From Nocardioides dongkuii (GTDB lineage Bacteria; Actinomycetota; Actinomycetes; Propionibacteriales; Nocardioidaceae), in assembly GCF_014127485.1 (NCBI RefSeq), contig NZ_CP059903.1:3594001-3658000 (forward strand): a stretch of 64,000 nt of DNA. The letters run 5' to 3'. A program made the position numbers and the translations under genes. Shown piece after piece: positions 35,591 through 43,745 of this stretch. Numbering within the stretch: the stretch's first letter is position 1; each line of letters starts with the position of its first letter. The notes beneath the pieces are model-generated. The model was not told where the DNA came from. It did no database searches and worked only from the letters and a program-made list of their open reading frames with translations.

Positions 35591-36828
35591 GCGCCCTGAC
35601 CCCCCTCGAGACGCTGCTGCGCGAGGAGTGGGGCCGGCTGCTGGCCCTGCTCGTCGCGCAGTTCCGGCGTCTCGACCTGGCCGAGGACGCGCTCGCCGAC
35701 GCCTTCGAGGCCGCCGCCCGCACCTGGGACGAGCCGCCCGACAACCCGCCCGCGTGGTTGTTGACGACCGCCCGGCGCCGGGTCCTCGACCGGCTGCGGA
35801 CCGAGGGGGTGGCGGCGCGGAAGCGGCCGCTGCTCGTGGTCGACGCCGGGCTGACCGAGGAGGCGCAGCGGGTGATGGCGGACGCCGGGGAGCCGGTCGT
35901 GGACGAGCGGCTGCGGCTCGTGCTGCTCTGCGCGCACCCGCGGCTCTCGCGGGAGGCGGCCGCCGCCCTGACGCTGCGGCTGGTCCTCGGCGTACCCACG
36001 ACCGACGTGGCGCGGCTGTTCCTGGTGCCGACCGCGACGATGGCGGCCCGGCTGACCCGGGCCCGGAAGAAGCTCGCCGGCGCCGCGTTCCTGGTGCCGT
36101 CCGGCGCCGAGCTGGCCTCGCGGGTCGGGGTGGTCGCGGACGTCGCCTACCTCGCGTTCACCAGCGGGTACGCGCCCGGCTCCGGCCCCGACGTGCTGCG
36201 CGCCGACGTCGCCGCGGAGGCGGTCCGGCTGGTGCGGGTGCTGCGGTCGGTGCTGCCCTCCGACCTCGAGCCGGGCGTCCGCGCCGAGCTCGACGCCCTG
36301 CTCGCGCTGATGCTCCTCCAGCACTCCCGCCGCGACGCCCGTGCCGTCGACGGCCGACTGGTGCTCCTCCCCGACCAGGACCGCGGCCGCTGGCACCACG
36401 ACGAGGCGCTCGAGGCGCTGGAGCTGCTCCGCCCGCTGGTGCACGCGCCGCCCGCGCCGTACCTGCTCCAGGCGCTGGTCGCCGCCGAGCACGCGATCGC
36501 CCCCTCCGCCGAGGAGACCTGCTGGGCGCGGATCGTGGAGCGGTACGACGAGCTGCTCGCGCTCGGCGACTCCCCCGTCGTACGCCTCAACCGCGCGGTG
36601 GCGCTCGCCGAGCGGGACGGCCCGGGTGCGGGGTTGGACGCCCTGGACGGGGTCGCCCTCGGGGGCCACCGGCTGCCCGCCGTCCGCGCCGAGCTGCTCG
36701 CCCGGCTGGGCCGCCGCGACGAGGCGCTGCAGGCGTACGACGCCGCGCTGGCGCTGTGCGACAACGCGGCGGAGGCCGCGCACCTGCGGGGGCGGCGGGG
36801 GCTCAGCCGCCCGCGACCGCCGGGATGA
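35587..36828 (+). CDS. ECF42 sigma factor with C-terminal TPR extension
   Basis: A 413-residue sigma factor. Region 2 (FRRLDLAEDALADAFEAAAR; PAWLLTTARRRVLDRLR) and region 4 (GVPTTDVARLFLVPTATMAA) are followed by a 230-residue helical extension ending in the family motif LNRAVALAERDGPGAGLDAL. The long extension and the DGPF neighbours define the ECF42 group. The start is unclear: no ATG, GTG or TTG is near. The best choice is CTG 35587, which overlaps the YCII stop as CTGA; the nearest normal start, GTG 35491, lies 100 bases inside the YCII gene. Confidence 0.85.
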   Translation: MSALTPLETLLREEWGRLLALLVAQFRRLDLAEDALADAFEAAARTWDEPPDNPPAWLLTTARRRVLDRLRTEGVAARKRPLLVVDAGLTEEAQRVMADAGEPVVDERLRLVLLCAHPRLSREAAAALTLRLVLGVPTTDVARLFLVPTATMAARLTRARKKLAGAAFLVPSGAELASRVGVVADVAYLAFTSGYAPGSGPDVLRADVAAEAVRLVRVLRSVLPSDLEPGVRAELDALLALMLLQHSRRDARAVDGRLVLLPDQDRGRWHHDEALEALELLRPLVHAPPAPYLLQALVAAEHAIAPSAEETCWARIVERYDELLALGDSPVVRLNRAVALAERDGPGAGLDALDGVALGGHRLPAVRAELLARLGRRDEALQAYDAALALCDNAAEAAHLRGRRGLSRPRPPG

Positions 36829-37078
36829 CCGAGACCTGGGTGCCGTCGGGCGTGGCGGTGCCGAGGCTGTCGAGGAAGCGGACGTCCTCGTTGCCGACGT
36901 ACACGTTGACGAACCGGCGCAGCTCGCCGGCGTCGTCGAGGATCCGGCCCTTGATGCCGCTGTAGCTGGCGTCGAGGTCGTCGATGACCTCGGCCAGGGT
37001 GGCGCCGGAGGCGGACACCTCGGACTCGCCGCCGGTGTAGGTGCGCAGGATGGTCGGGATGCGGACGGAGACGCTCAC
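36803..37078 (-). CDS. cysO: CysO-like sulfur carrier (ThiS/MoaD fold)
   Basis: A 91-residue ubiquitin-like protein ending in VIPAVAGG. It strongly resembles mycobacterial CysO: SVRIPTILRTYTGGESEVSA, DLDASYSGIKGRI and RFVNVYVGNEDVRF. CysO carries sulfur as a C-terminal thiocarboxylate to CysM for cysteine synthesis. Neither cysM nor mec is adjacent; the gene follows thrC. GTG start with GAAGGG upstream. Its 3' end overlaps the convergent sigma gene by 26 bases. Confidence 0.88.
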   Translation of the reverse strand: MSVSVRIPTILRTYTGGESEVSASGATLAEVIDDLDASYSGIKGRILDDAGELRRFVNVYVGNEDVRFLDSLGTATPDGTQVSVIPAVAGG

Positions 37079-37090
37079 GGTGCCCTTCTT

Positions 37091-37143
37091 TCGGTGGTCG
37101 AGTGCCGGACGCGAGGAACGAGCGGCCGGTGTATCGAGACTCA
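37091..37143 (+). repeat. GGTGGTYGAGC dispersed repeat between thrC and cysO
   Basis: TCGGTGGTCGAGTGCCGGAC to TATCGAGACTCA. It matches the repeat ends at 28532-28613. The thrC stop codon lies at its right edge. Confidence 0.65.
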
Positions 37144-38421
37144 GGCCAGGCCGGTCGCGCTGAACGCGGCGTACGACGGGTCGATGGTGGCGACCGGGCC
37201 GACGGACCCGGAGACGGCGTCCAGGGTCTTCAGGCCGTGGCCGGTGTTGATGACGACGGTCTCGAGCGAGGTGTCGAGCTGGCCGGTCTCGACGAGCTTC
37301 TTCAGCACCGCGACCGTGGTGCCGCCGGCGGTCTCGGTGAAGATGCCCTCGGTGCGGGCCAGCAGCACGATGCCGTCGCGGACCTGCTCGTCGGTGACGT
37401 CCTCGACGGCGCCGCCGGTCTCGCGGCAGATGTCGAGGACGTAGATCCCGTCGGCGGGGTTCCCGATGGCCAGGCTCTTGGCGATGGTGTCCGGCTTGAC
37501 CGGGCGGATCGCGTCGACGCCGGCCTTGTAGGCGACCGAGACCGGCGAGCAGCCGGTGGCCTGCGCGCCGTAGATCTTGTACGGCTTGTCCTCGACCAGG
37601 CCGAGCTTCACCAGCTCCTGGAAGGCCTTGTGCACCTTGGTCAGCTGGGAGCCGGACGCGACCGGGATGACGACCTGGTCGGGCAGCCGCCAGCCCAGCT
37701 GCTCGGCGATCTCGTAGCCGAGCGTCTTGGACCCCTCGGCGTAGTACGGGCGGACGTTGACGTTGACGAACGCCCAGCCGTCCTCCTCGCCCGCGATCTC
37801 GGAGGCGAGCTTGTTGACGTCGTCGTAGTTGCCGTTGACGGCGACCAGCGACTCGGTGAAGACCGCGGAGTTGACCTGCTTGGGCTGTTCGAGGTTGCTC
37901 GGGATGAAGACGACGGTCTTGATACCGGCCCGGGCGCCGGCGGCGGCCACGGCGTTCGCGAGGTTGCCGGTGGAGGGGCAGGCGAAGACCTTGCTGTGGA
38001 ACTCGCGGGCCGCGCTCAGCGCGCAGGCGACGACGCGGTCCTTGAAGGAGTTGGTGGGGTTGGTGCTGTCGTCCTTGACCCACAGGTTGTCGATGCCCAG
38101 CTCGCGGCCGAGGTTGTGCGCCTTGAGCAGCCGGGTGAACCCGGGCTCCATGTTGGGGCTGTCCTCGATGTCGGCGGGGACCGGCAGCAGCGCCTTGTAG
38201 CGCCAGATGTTGCGCGGACCGGCCTCGATCTCCTCGCGGGTGACCTGCGGGAAGTCGTAGGCGATCTCGAGGGGGCCGAAGCACTCCGGACACGCGTAGT
38301 GCGGGCCGAGCTCGACCTGGTGCCCGCACTCGCGGCAGGCCAGGGCGGTGGCGTTGCCGAACGCGCCCTCGCGCAGGGTCTGGCCCTCGGTGACGGGCTC
38401 GGCGGTGGTGACGGCGCTCAT
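37141..38421 (-). CDS. thrC: Threonine synthase
   Basis: A 426-residue PLP enzyme converting O-phosphohomoserine to threonine. The PLP lysine is Lys127 (TNPTNSFKDRVV), and the phosphate-binding loop is ASGSQLTK. The N-terminus has a zinc-ribbon-like pair (Cys29, Cys32, Cys44, Cys47: CRECG and CPECF). Start ATG 38421 has AAGGAGG five bases upstream. The leader is a SAM-type riboswitch whose closing helix ends at the ribosome-binding site. The downstream gene is cysO. Confidence 0.95.
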   Translation of the reverse strand: MSAVTTAEPVTEGQTLREGAFGNATALACRECGHQVELGPHYACPECFGPLEIAYDFPQVTREEIEAGPRNIWRYKALLPVPADIEDSPNMEPGFTRLLKAHNLGRELGIDNLWVKDDSTNPTNSFKDRVVACALSAAREFHSKVFACPSTGNLANAVAAAGARAGIKTVVFIPSNLEQPKQVNSAVFTESLVAVNGNYDDVNKLASEIAGEEDGWAFVNVNVRPYYAEGSKTLGYEIAEQLGWRLPDQVVIPVASGSQLTKVHKAFQELVKLGLVEDKPYKIYGAQATGCSPVSVAYKAGVDAIRPVKPDTIAKSLAIGNPADGIYVLDICRETGGAVEDVTDEQVRDGIVLLARTEGIFTETAGGTTVAVLKKLVETGQLDTSLETVVINTGHGLKTLDAVSGSVGPVATIDPSYAAFSATGLA

Positions 38422-38433
38422 GAAGTCCTCCTT

Positions 38434-38573
38434 CTCATCTTCCCCGGCGCGACGGTCGCGGTCCGGGCGGAATTAGCACCGTTTCCACGATCCGATCCCG
38501 ATGTCCGGGAGGCGGAGGCTCGTGGCGGTTGCCGGGACTTCACTGGGCCGTTCCCTCAGTCCCTCTTGATGAG
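38434..38573 (-). promoter_or_regulatory. SAM-type riboswitch in the thrC leader
   Basis: Read on the minus strand, the conserved SAM-I core blocks occur in order: ATCAAGAG, GAGGGA, GGCCC, TGAA, CCCGGCAACC and GGTGCTAATTCC. CTCATC (38568-38573) can pair with GATGAG (38434-38439) to close helix P1, with an inserted hairpin (CCCGG / CCGGG arms at 38463-38467 and 38443-38447, enclosing CGCGA-CGG-TCGCG-like pairs) on the 3' side. GATGAG lies directly before the ribosome-binding site AAGGAGG (38427-38433), suggesting translational control: SAM binding would favour P1 and hide the site. Confidence 0.85.
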
Positions 38574-38649
38574 CTGGTCGGAACTCTACGGGGTGCCGTC
38601 TCAGCATGTGCACACAGGTTCCGCGATGTGGACCCGCGGCGGCGCGCCG

Positions 38650-38721
38650 CTGTAACGCGGTGTCCGCGACTGTTCTGCGGTGCTGCAGCACCGCAGAACA
38701 GCGGTGGACACCGCGTTACAG
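38650..38721. terminator. Very strong 72-nt hairpin, likely otsB terminator
   Basis: Perfect 16-bp outer arms CTGTAACGCGGTGTCC (38650-38665) and GGACACCGCGTTACAG (38706-38721), and inside them a perfect 30-base palindrome at 38671-38700 whose half is TGTTCTGCGGTGCTG. It lies 27 bp past the otsB stop and before the thrC promoter. A terminator is likely; a mobile palindrome is possible. The remainder of 38574-38748 holds the thrC promoter region only. Confidence 0.7.
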
Positions 38722-38748
38722 CAGGCGGGGCGGGATTCGGCGCGCCCG

Positions 38749-39594
38749 TCAGGCGCGGGACTCCCGGGCGTCGGCGGTGAGCTGACGGAGCAGGTCGAGC
38801 ACGCCGTCCGGGCCGGGTACGACGACGTCCGCGTGCTCCATCAGCGCGGACTCCTCGTCCGAGGCCGAGCAGACGAGCAGCGTGGGCATCCCCTCGGCGG
38901 CCAGCGCGGAGACCGCCTCGAACGCTTCCAGGTCGCCCAGGTCGTCGCCGGCGAACAGGAAGCCGCCGGCGCCCACCTCCTCGACGATGGTCCGGACCGC
39001 CTGGCCCTTGTCCATGCCCGGCGCCCGCACCTCGATGACGTGCCGGCCGGGCTCGAGCACCAGGTGGTTGCGCCCGGCGAGGTCGCGCAGCAGCGGCAGC
39101 AGCCGGGCGTACGCCGCGTCGGGCTCGGACAGGCGCCGGGTGTGCACGGCGTGCGCGAGCCCCTTGTCCTCGACGTACGCGTCGGCGGCGCCGGCGGTAC
39201 GCAGCGCGCGCGGCAGGTCGCGGAGGAATGCTGCGAGTCCGGCGGGCGGGCGCGGGGAGATGATCCGGCGCTTGCTGGAGCTCCAGCGCTCGTTGCCGTA
39301 CTGGCCGAAGAGGTAGAGCTCCTTGCCGGCGTCGCTGATCGCCTCGCCGACCTCCTCGAGACCCCCGAGGACGAGCGCCTGGCGCGCCGGCCGCCCGGTG
39401 ACGACGGCCACCGCGGCGACCTGGGTCGCCAGGTCGGCGAGCACCTCGCCGGCGTCGGGGTGGATGTGCGCCTGCTCGGGGTCGTCGACGATCGGCGAGA
39501 GGGTGCCGTCGAAGTCCAGCCCGACCACCGTCTCGGCGGCCGCCCGGACGAGGGCGGCCCAGCGCTGCTCCCCGGCCGTCGAGGTGAACTCCAT
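38749..39594 (-). CDS. otsB: Trehalose-6-phosphate phosphatase
   Basis: A 281-residue HAD-family phosphatase. The nucleophile motif GLDFDGTLSPI is at residues 25-35, and the metal-binding motif GDDLGDLEAF near the C-terminus. It removes phosphate from trehalose-6-phosphate made by OtsA, encoded 3 kb away on the other strand. ATG 39594 is chosen; TTG 39606 is four codons upstream. No clear ribosome-binding site. Followed by a large hairpin. Confidence 0.93.
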   Translation of the reverse strand: MEFTSTAGEQRWAALVRAAAETVVGLDFDGTLSPIVDDPEQAHIHPDAGEVLADLATQVAAVAVVTGRPARQALVLGGLEEVGEAISDAGKELYLFGQYGNERWSSSKRRIISPRPPAGLAAFLRDLPRALRTAGAADAYVEDKGLAHAVHTRRLSEPDAAYARLLPLLRDLAGRNHLVLEPGRHVIEVRAPGMDKGQAVRTIVEEVGAGGFLFAGDDLGDLEAFEAVSALAAEGMPTLLVCSASDEESALMEHADVVVPGPDGVLDLLRQLTADARESRA

Positions 39595-39642
39595 GGGGTC
39601 AGCCAACCAGCCCCGCCGCGGGAGCGGGCACGGGGTCCAGCG

Positions 39643-40131
39643 TCAGCCGAGCTCGCCGGTGAGCACGACCGTCAGCCGGTCGAGCCGCATGGCGCCGACG
39701 GCGGGCGCGGTGCGCTGGATGCCGAGGTCGAGGGCGAGCAGCTTGGCGGCGCGGGCCAGCCGCGGCGGGTGGTAGACGGTGGTGGCCGGGATCGTGCCGT
39801 ACCAGTTGTCGGAGCCGACCACCATCCACCCGGCGTCGGTGGCGCTGGTGGCGACCCGGCCGGCGAGGCCGGAGATGCCGGAGTTGTTGTAGACCTCGAC
39901 GTAGACCTTGGCGCGGTCCACCGGAGGCGGCTCCGGCTTGGGGTCCTTGCGCAGGGTCTCCGGGGCCTCGGGCGTCGCGGGGGCGCTCGGCGAGGCGTCG
40001 GCGACGATGCTCACCTTGCGCTCGGTCGGCTCCCCGCCGCGGGTGGCGACGAAGGCGATCGCGGCCATCGCGACGGCGATGATGCTGAGCATCACCACGG
40101 GTGAGGGGAAGAGCAGCCCGCGCTGGCGCAT
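39643..40131 (-). CDS. LytR_C domain membrane-anchored protein
   Basis: A 162-residue protein: one N-terminal membrane helix (about residues 11-31), a Pro/Ala-rich linker, and a C-terminal LytR_C domain (KVYVEVYNNSGISGLAGRVA; GWMVVGSDNWYGTIPATTVY). In full LytR-CpsA-Psr proteins this domain follows the glycan-transferring domain; here it stands alone, as in many actinobacterial homologues. Encoded 7 bp after the DUF3263 gene. Probably acts at the cell wall; function not known. Confidence 0.85.
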   Translation of the reverse strand: MRQRGLLFPSPVVMLSIIAVAMAAIAFVATRGGEPTERKVSIVADASPSAPATPEAPETLRKDPKPEPPPVDRAKVYVEVYNNSGISGLAGRVATSATDAGWMVVGSDNWYGTIPATTVYHPPRLARAAKLLALDLGIQRTAPAVGAMRLDRLTVVLTGELG

Positions 40132-40138
40132 CGCGGTC

Positions 40139-40435
40139 TCAGACCTCGAAGCCGAGGCGGCGGGCCGAGCGCTGACGCTGCCGGGCGGCGCGCAGCCGGC
40201 GCAGCCGGCGGACCAGCAGCGGGTCGGCCTCGAGCGCCTCGGGACGGTCGATGAGGGCGTTGAGCACCTGGTAGTACCGGGTGGAGCTCATGTCGAACTT
40301 CTCGCGGACCGCGGTCTCCTTGGCGCCGGCGTACTTCCACCACTGCCGCTCGAACTCGAGGATGTCGCGGTCGCGGTCACTGAGGGTCGAGGGAGCCTCG
40401 GCCTCGTGGCCGTGAAGGGCGTTCGCGGCGTCCAT
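40139..40435 (-). CDS. DUF3263 protein
   Basis: A 98-residue actinobacterial DUF3263 protein: ILEFERQWWKYAGAKETAVR and EKFDMSSTRYYQVLNALIDR. The pattern looks like a helix-turn-helix (SSTRYYQVLNALID), so it may bind DNA. ATG 40435 follows GGGAGAC at a good distance. It is in an operon with the LytR_C gene. Confidence 0.85.
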   Translation of the reverse strand: MDAANALHGHEAEAPSTLSDRDRDILEFERQWWKYAGAKETAVREKFDMSSTRYYQVLNALIDRPEALEADPLLVRRLRRLRAARQRQRSARRLGFEV

Positions 40436-40554
40436 GCGATGTCTCCCAGGAAAGGCGGTGCGCGGGTCGAGCTGTTGCGGCACCACTGTAGACGTCGAAC
40501 CACACCGGTGTCATTCGACCTGCCGAGGTCGTCGTACGAGGTGTCGGATCCGCG

Positions 40555-40560
40555 TAGGGT
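40555..40560 (+). promoter_or_regulatory. Leaderless -10 element of the Gfo/Idh gene
   Basis: TAGGGT, six bases, ATG 40567. A small hairpin (CGACCT-GCCG-AGGTCG, about 40516-40531) lies upstream. Confidence 0.5.
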
Positions 40561-40566
40561 CCCGTC

Positions 40567-41577
40567 ATGGCCGACACCGTCCGCTGGGGCATCCTCGCCA
40601 CCGGCAAGATCGCGCACGCCTTCGCCCACGACCTCGCCCTGGTCCCCGACACGGAGATCGCCGCCGTGGGATCGCGCCGGATCGCGGCGGCCGAGGAGTT
40701 CTCCGCCCGCCACACCGGCGGCGCCGCGACCGCCCACGGGTCCTACGAGGAGCTGGTCGCCGACCCCGCCGTCGACGTCGTGTACGTCGCCACGCCGCAC
40801 GCGCTGCACCTCGAGAACGCCCGGCTGGCGTTCGCGGCCGGCAAGCACGTGCTCTGCGAGAAGCCGCTGACGCTGACCACCCAGGACGCCGAGGAGATGG
40901 TCCGGCTGGCGCGGGAGCGCGGGCTGTTCCTGATGGAGGCGATGTGGATGGCCTGCCACCCGGTCATCCGCGCGCTCCGCGAGCGGCTGCACGCCGGCGA
41001 CTTCGGCACCCCCCGGGCACTGCGCGCCGAGCTCGGGTTCGCGGTCGACGCGCCCCCGGAGGACCGGATGTTCAACCCCGCGCTCGGCGGCGGCGCGCTG
41101 CTCGACATGGGCGTCTACCCGCTGACCTTCGCCCACCTGATGCTCGGCGAGGCCGAGTCGCTGAGCGCCCAAGCCGGCCTCGGCCCCACCGGCGTCGACC
41201 TCGACGTCGCCGTCGCCGGGAGGTACGCCGGGGGCGCCGTCGCCACCATGACCGCGTCGATGACCGGGTGGTCCTCGTGCACGGCCGCGATCGCGACCGA
41301 CCGCGGGCGGATCGAGCTGCCGTGGGAGTTCAACCACCCCCGGCACGCGACGTACACCGAGGTCGGGCCGGACGGGCCGACCCACCCGCAGCGGATCGCG
41401 GGCGCGGAGCCGGTGATCGGCCAGGGCTACGGCAACGAGATCGCCGAGGTGGGCCGCTGCCTCCGCGAGGGGCTGCTGGAGAGCCCGCTGGTGCCGCACG
41501 CCCAGACGCTCACCCTGATGCGGCAGATGGACGCCCTGCGCGAGCAGATCGGGGTCCGCTACGCGGCGGACGCGTGA
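40567..41577 (+). CDS. Gfo/Idh/MocA family oxidoreductase
   Basis: A 336-residue NAD(P)-dependent oxidoreductase. The Rossmann start is WGILATGKIAHAFAHDLALV, and the family's EKPLTLTTQDAEEM (catalytic Lys) and NPALGGGALLDMGVYPLTFA are present. The latter form is typical of dihydrodiol dehydrogenase-like and sugar oxidoreductase members. The substrate is probably a sugar or cyclitol, but cannot be fixed. Its 3' end overlaps the convergent membrane gene by 68 bp. Confidence 0.9.
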   Translation: MADTVRWGILATGKIAHAFAHDLALVPDTEIAAVGSRRIAAAEEFSARHTGGAATAHGSYEELVADPAVDVVYVATPHALHLENARLAFAAGKHVLCEKPLTLTTQDAEEMVRLARERGLFLMEAMWMACHPVIRALRERLHAGDFGTPRALRAELGFAVDAPPEDRMFNPALGGGALLDMGVYPLTFAHLMLGEAESLSAQAGLGPTGVDLDVAVAGRYAGGAVATMTASMTGWSSCTAAIATDRGRIELPWEFNHPRHATYTEVGPDGPTHPQRIAGAEPVIGQGYGNEIAEVGRCLREGLLESPLVPHAQTLTLMRQMDALREQIGVRYAADA

Positions 41578-42190
41578 GGGCGCCACGCGTGCACAGCAGC
41601 GCGGCGGCCAGCCCGGCGTGCACGGCGGCGCAGCCCCGCACCACGAACGGCAGCGTGACCGCGGCGGCGAGCCCGATCGCGAGCAGCAGCAGGCTCTCGG
41701 CCTGCTGGCCCTCGCCGAGGCCGAGCAGCGCGGCGAGGGTCTCGTCGTCGCCCTCCTGCGGCACCCACCGCTGCCAGCACCAGTAGGTCAACCCGCCGCC
41801 CGCCACGGCCCACCACGTGACCGTGACGGCGAACGCCGCGGTCCCGGTCACCAGCGCGAGCACCGACCAGAGCAGGTCGAGCCAGGTCTGCGGGTCGCCC
41901 AGCGGGGTCGCCGTGCGCCGCAGCCAGCCGGCGCCCGGCCGCGCCGCGGCGTACGACGCGGGCGGGACATCGGCGCCGAGGAGCCGGGCCATCCGGACCC
42001 GCTCCAGCTGGGCGAGCCCGCGGGCGACGTACGCCGTCCCGGCGAGCACGAGCACCCCTACGGGCGTGAGCAGCAGCGCCGTCCCGACCGAGACGCCGAC
42101 CACGGCGACCACGAACGAGACGACGGCCAGCACCAGGGCGGACAGCACGTAGGCGGTGTCGTGCACGAGGCGGGTGGAGGCGGCGGTCAT
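41510..42190 (-). CDS. Orphan 'putative sensor' membrane domain
   Basis: A 226-residue protein with about four membrane helices (near residues 12-35, 36-55, 105-145 and 168-185). It resembles the N-terminal sensor region of certain actinobacterial histidine kinases (LGDPQTWLDLLWSVLALVTG is typical), but no kinase domain follows. The last 23 residues are low-complexity Arg/Pro and are read through the end of the Gfo/Idh gene, so the natural C-terminus may have been lost. Leaderless -10 box TAGCGT before the ATG. Confidence 0.7.
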   Translation of the reverse strand: MTAASTRLVHDTAYVLSALVLAVVSFVVAVVGVSVGTALLLTPVGVLVLAGTAYVARGLAQLERVRMARLLGADVPPASYAAARPGAGWLRRTATPLGDPQTWLDLLWSVLALVTGTAAFAVTVTWWAVAGGGLTYWCWQRWVPQEGDDETLAALLGLGEGQQAESLLLLAIGLAAAVTLPFVVRGCAAVHAGLAAALLCTRGALTRPPRSGPRSARAGRPSAASG

Positions 42191-42196
42191 GGCTCC

Positions 42197-42202
42197 ACGC
42201 TA
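42197..42202 (-). promoter_or_regulatory. Leaderless -10 element of the sensor-domain gene
   Basis: TAGCGT on the minus strand, six bases before the ATG at 42190. Confidence 0.45.
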
Positions 42203-42303
42203 GGGACGGCCGGGGGCGGGTACAGGGGCGCACGCCCGCCGCCCGGAGGTGGTGCCTGCACCACCCGCGCACGGTCCGTGCACCGGGACGAGGATCGAGT
42301 GAC

Positions 42304-42309
42304 TAGGGT
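42304..42309 (+). promoter_or_regulatory. Leaderless -10 element of otsA
   Basis: TAGGGT, seven bases, GTG 42317. Confidence 0.5.
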
Positions 42310-42316
42310 GAGAGCC

Positions 42317-43744
42317 GTGCCGAACAACCTGGTGATCGTCGCCAACAGGCTCCCCGTGGACCGGGTCGAGCAGGCCGACGGCTCGGTCGGCTGGCGTCGC
42401 TCCCCGGGCGGCCTGGTCAGCGCGATCGAGCCGGTGATGCGGGCCAACGACGGCGTCTGGGTCGGCTGGCCGGGCGGCACCGACCAGGACCTGGCGCCGT
42501 TCGAGGACGACGGCATGAGCCTGGTCCCGATGTCGATGACCGCCGCGGACATCGAGGGGTTCTACGAGGGCTTCAGCAACGGCACCCTCTGGCCGCTCTA
42601 CCACGACCTGGTCGCCAAGCCGGAGTTCCACCGCGAGTGGTGGGAGTCCTACGTCGCGGTCAACCACCGGTTCGCGGAGAAGGCCGCCGAGCTCGCCGCC
42701 GAGGGCGCCACCGTCTGGGTCCACGACTACCAGCTGCAGCTGGTGCCGCGGATGCTGCGCGAGCTCCGCCCCGACCTCCGGATCGGCTTCTACCTGCACA
42801 TCCCGTTCCCGCCCGGGGAGCTGTTCCAGCAGCTGCCGTGGCGCCGCGAGCTCCTCGAGGGGCTGCTCGGCGCCGACCTCGTCGGCTTCCAGCTGCCGGG
42901 GGCGGCGCAGAACTTCGTCCGGCTGGTCCGCCAGCGGGTCGGCCACAAGACCCACCGCGACCTGGTCTACCTGCCCGACGGGCGCACCGTCCGGGCGAAG
43001 GCGTTCCCGATCTCGATCGACGCCAAGGGGTACGAGGAGCTCGCGAGCTCCGCGCCGGTCGAGCGCCGCGCGGCCGAGATCCGCGAGGCGCTGGGCAACC
43101 CGCGCAAGGTCTTCCTCGGCATCGACCGCCTCGACTACACCAAGGGCATCTACGCGCGGCTGCGCGCGTTCAGCGAGCTGATCGTCGACGGCCACTTCGA
43201 CGTCGAGGACGCCGTGTTCGTGCAGGTCGCCGTGCCCTCGCGCGAGGAGGTCGAGCAGTACCGCATCCTGCGCGACGAGATCGACCGCCTCGTCGGCCGG
43301 ATCAACGGCGACCTGGGCCGGATCGGCCGCCCCGCGATCAGCTACCTGCACTCGTCGTACCCCCGCGAGGAGATGGCCGCGCTCTACCGCGCCGCCGACA
43401 TCATGGCCGTCACGCCGTACCGCGACGGGATGAACCTCGTCGCCAAGGAGTACGTCGCGTGCCGCGCCGACAACACCGGCGCGCTGGTGCTCTCGGAGTT
43501 CGCCGGCGCCGCCGACGAGCTGCGGCAGGCGTGGCTGGTCAACCCCTACGACATCAACGGCATGAAGTCGGCGATGCTCGAGGCCTACCGGGCCGAGCCC
43601 AAGGAGCTGACCCGGCGGATGCGGGCGATGCGCCGGACCGTCACCCAGCACGACGTGGCGGCCTGGGCCGACAGCTTCATGACCGAGCTGTCCGACGTCC
43701 GCAGCTCGCACGGGAAGGCCGTGCGGCCCGCGAGGCGGTCCTGA
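42317..43744 (+). CDS. otsA: Trehalose-6-phosphate synthase
   Basis: A 475-residue GT20 glycosyltransferase joining UDP/GDP-glucose to glucose-6-phosphate. Conserved blocks: [58 protein letters not shown], and [16 protein letters not shown]. Start is GTG 42317 ([11 protein letters not shown]) with a leaderless box; GTG 42308 is three codons upstream. Works with OtsB; the next gene (GNAT) begins two bases after the stop. Confidence 0.96.
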   Translation: MPNNLVIVANRLPVDRVEQADGSVGWRRSPGGLVSAIEPVMRANDGVWVGWPGGTDQDLAPFEDDGMSLVPMSMTAADIEGFYEGFSNGTLWPLYHDLVAKPEFHREWWESYVAVNHRFAEKAAELAAEGATVWVHDYQLQLVPRMLRELRPDLRIGFYLHIPFPPGELFQQLPWRRELLEGLLGADLVGFQLPGAAQNFVRLVRQRVGHKTHRDLVYLPDGRTVRAKAFPISIDAKGYEELASSAPVERRAAEIREALGNPRKVFLGIDRLDYTKGIYARLRAFSELIVDGHFDVEDAVFVQVAVPSREEVEQYRILRDEIDRLVGRINGDLGRIGRPAISYLHSSYPREEMAALYRAADIMAVTPYRDGMNLVAKEYVACRADNTGALVLSEFAGAADELRQAWLVNPYDINGMKSAMLEAYRAEPKELTRRMRAMRRTVTQHDVAAWADSFMTELSDVRSSHGKAVRPARRS

Positions 43745-43745
43745 C

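Noticed and set aside
40501..40560. A third copy of the GGACGTC palindromic repeat
   Set aside because: Only GTCGTACGA-like pieces and a small separate hairpin match; the arms are not complementary over the full length.
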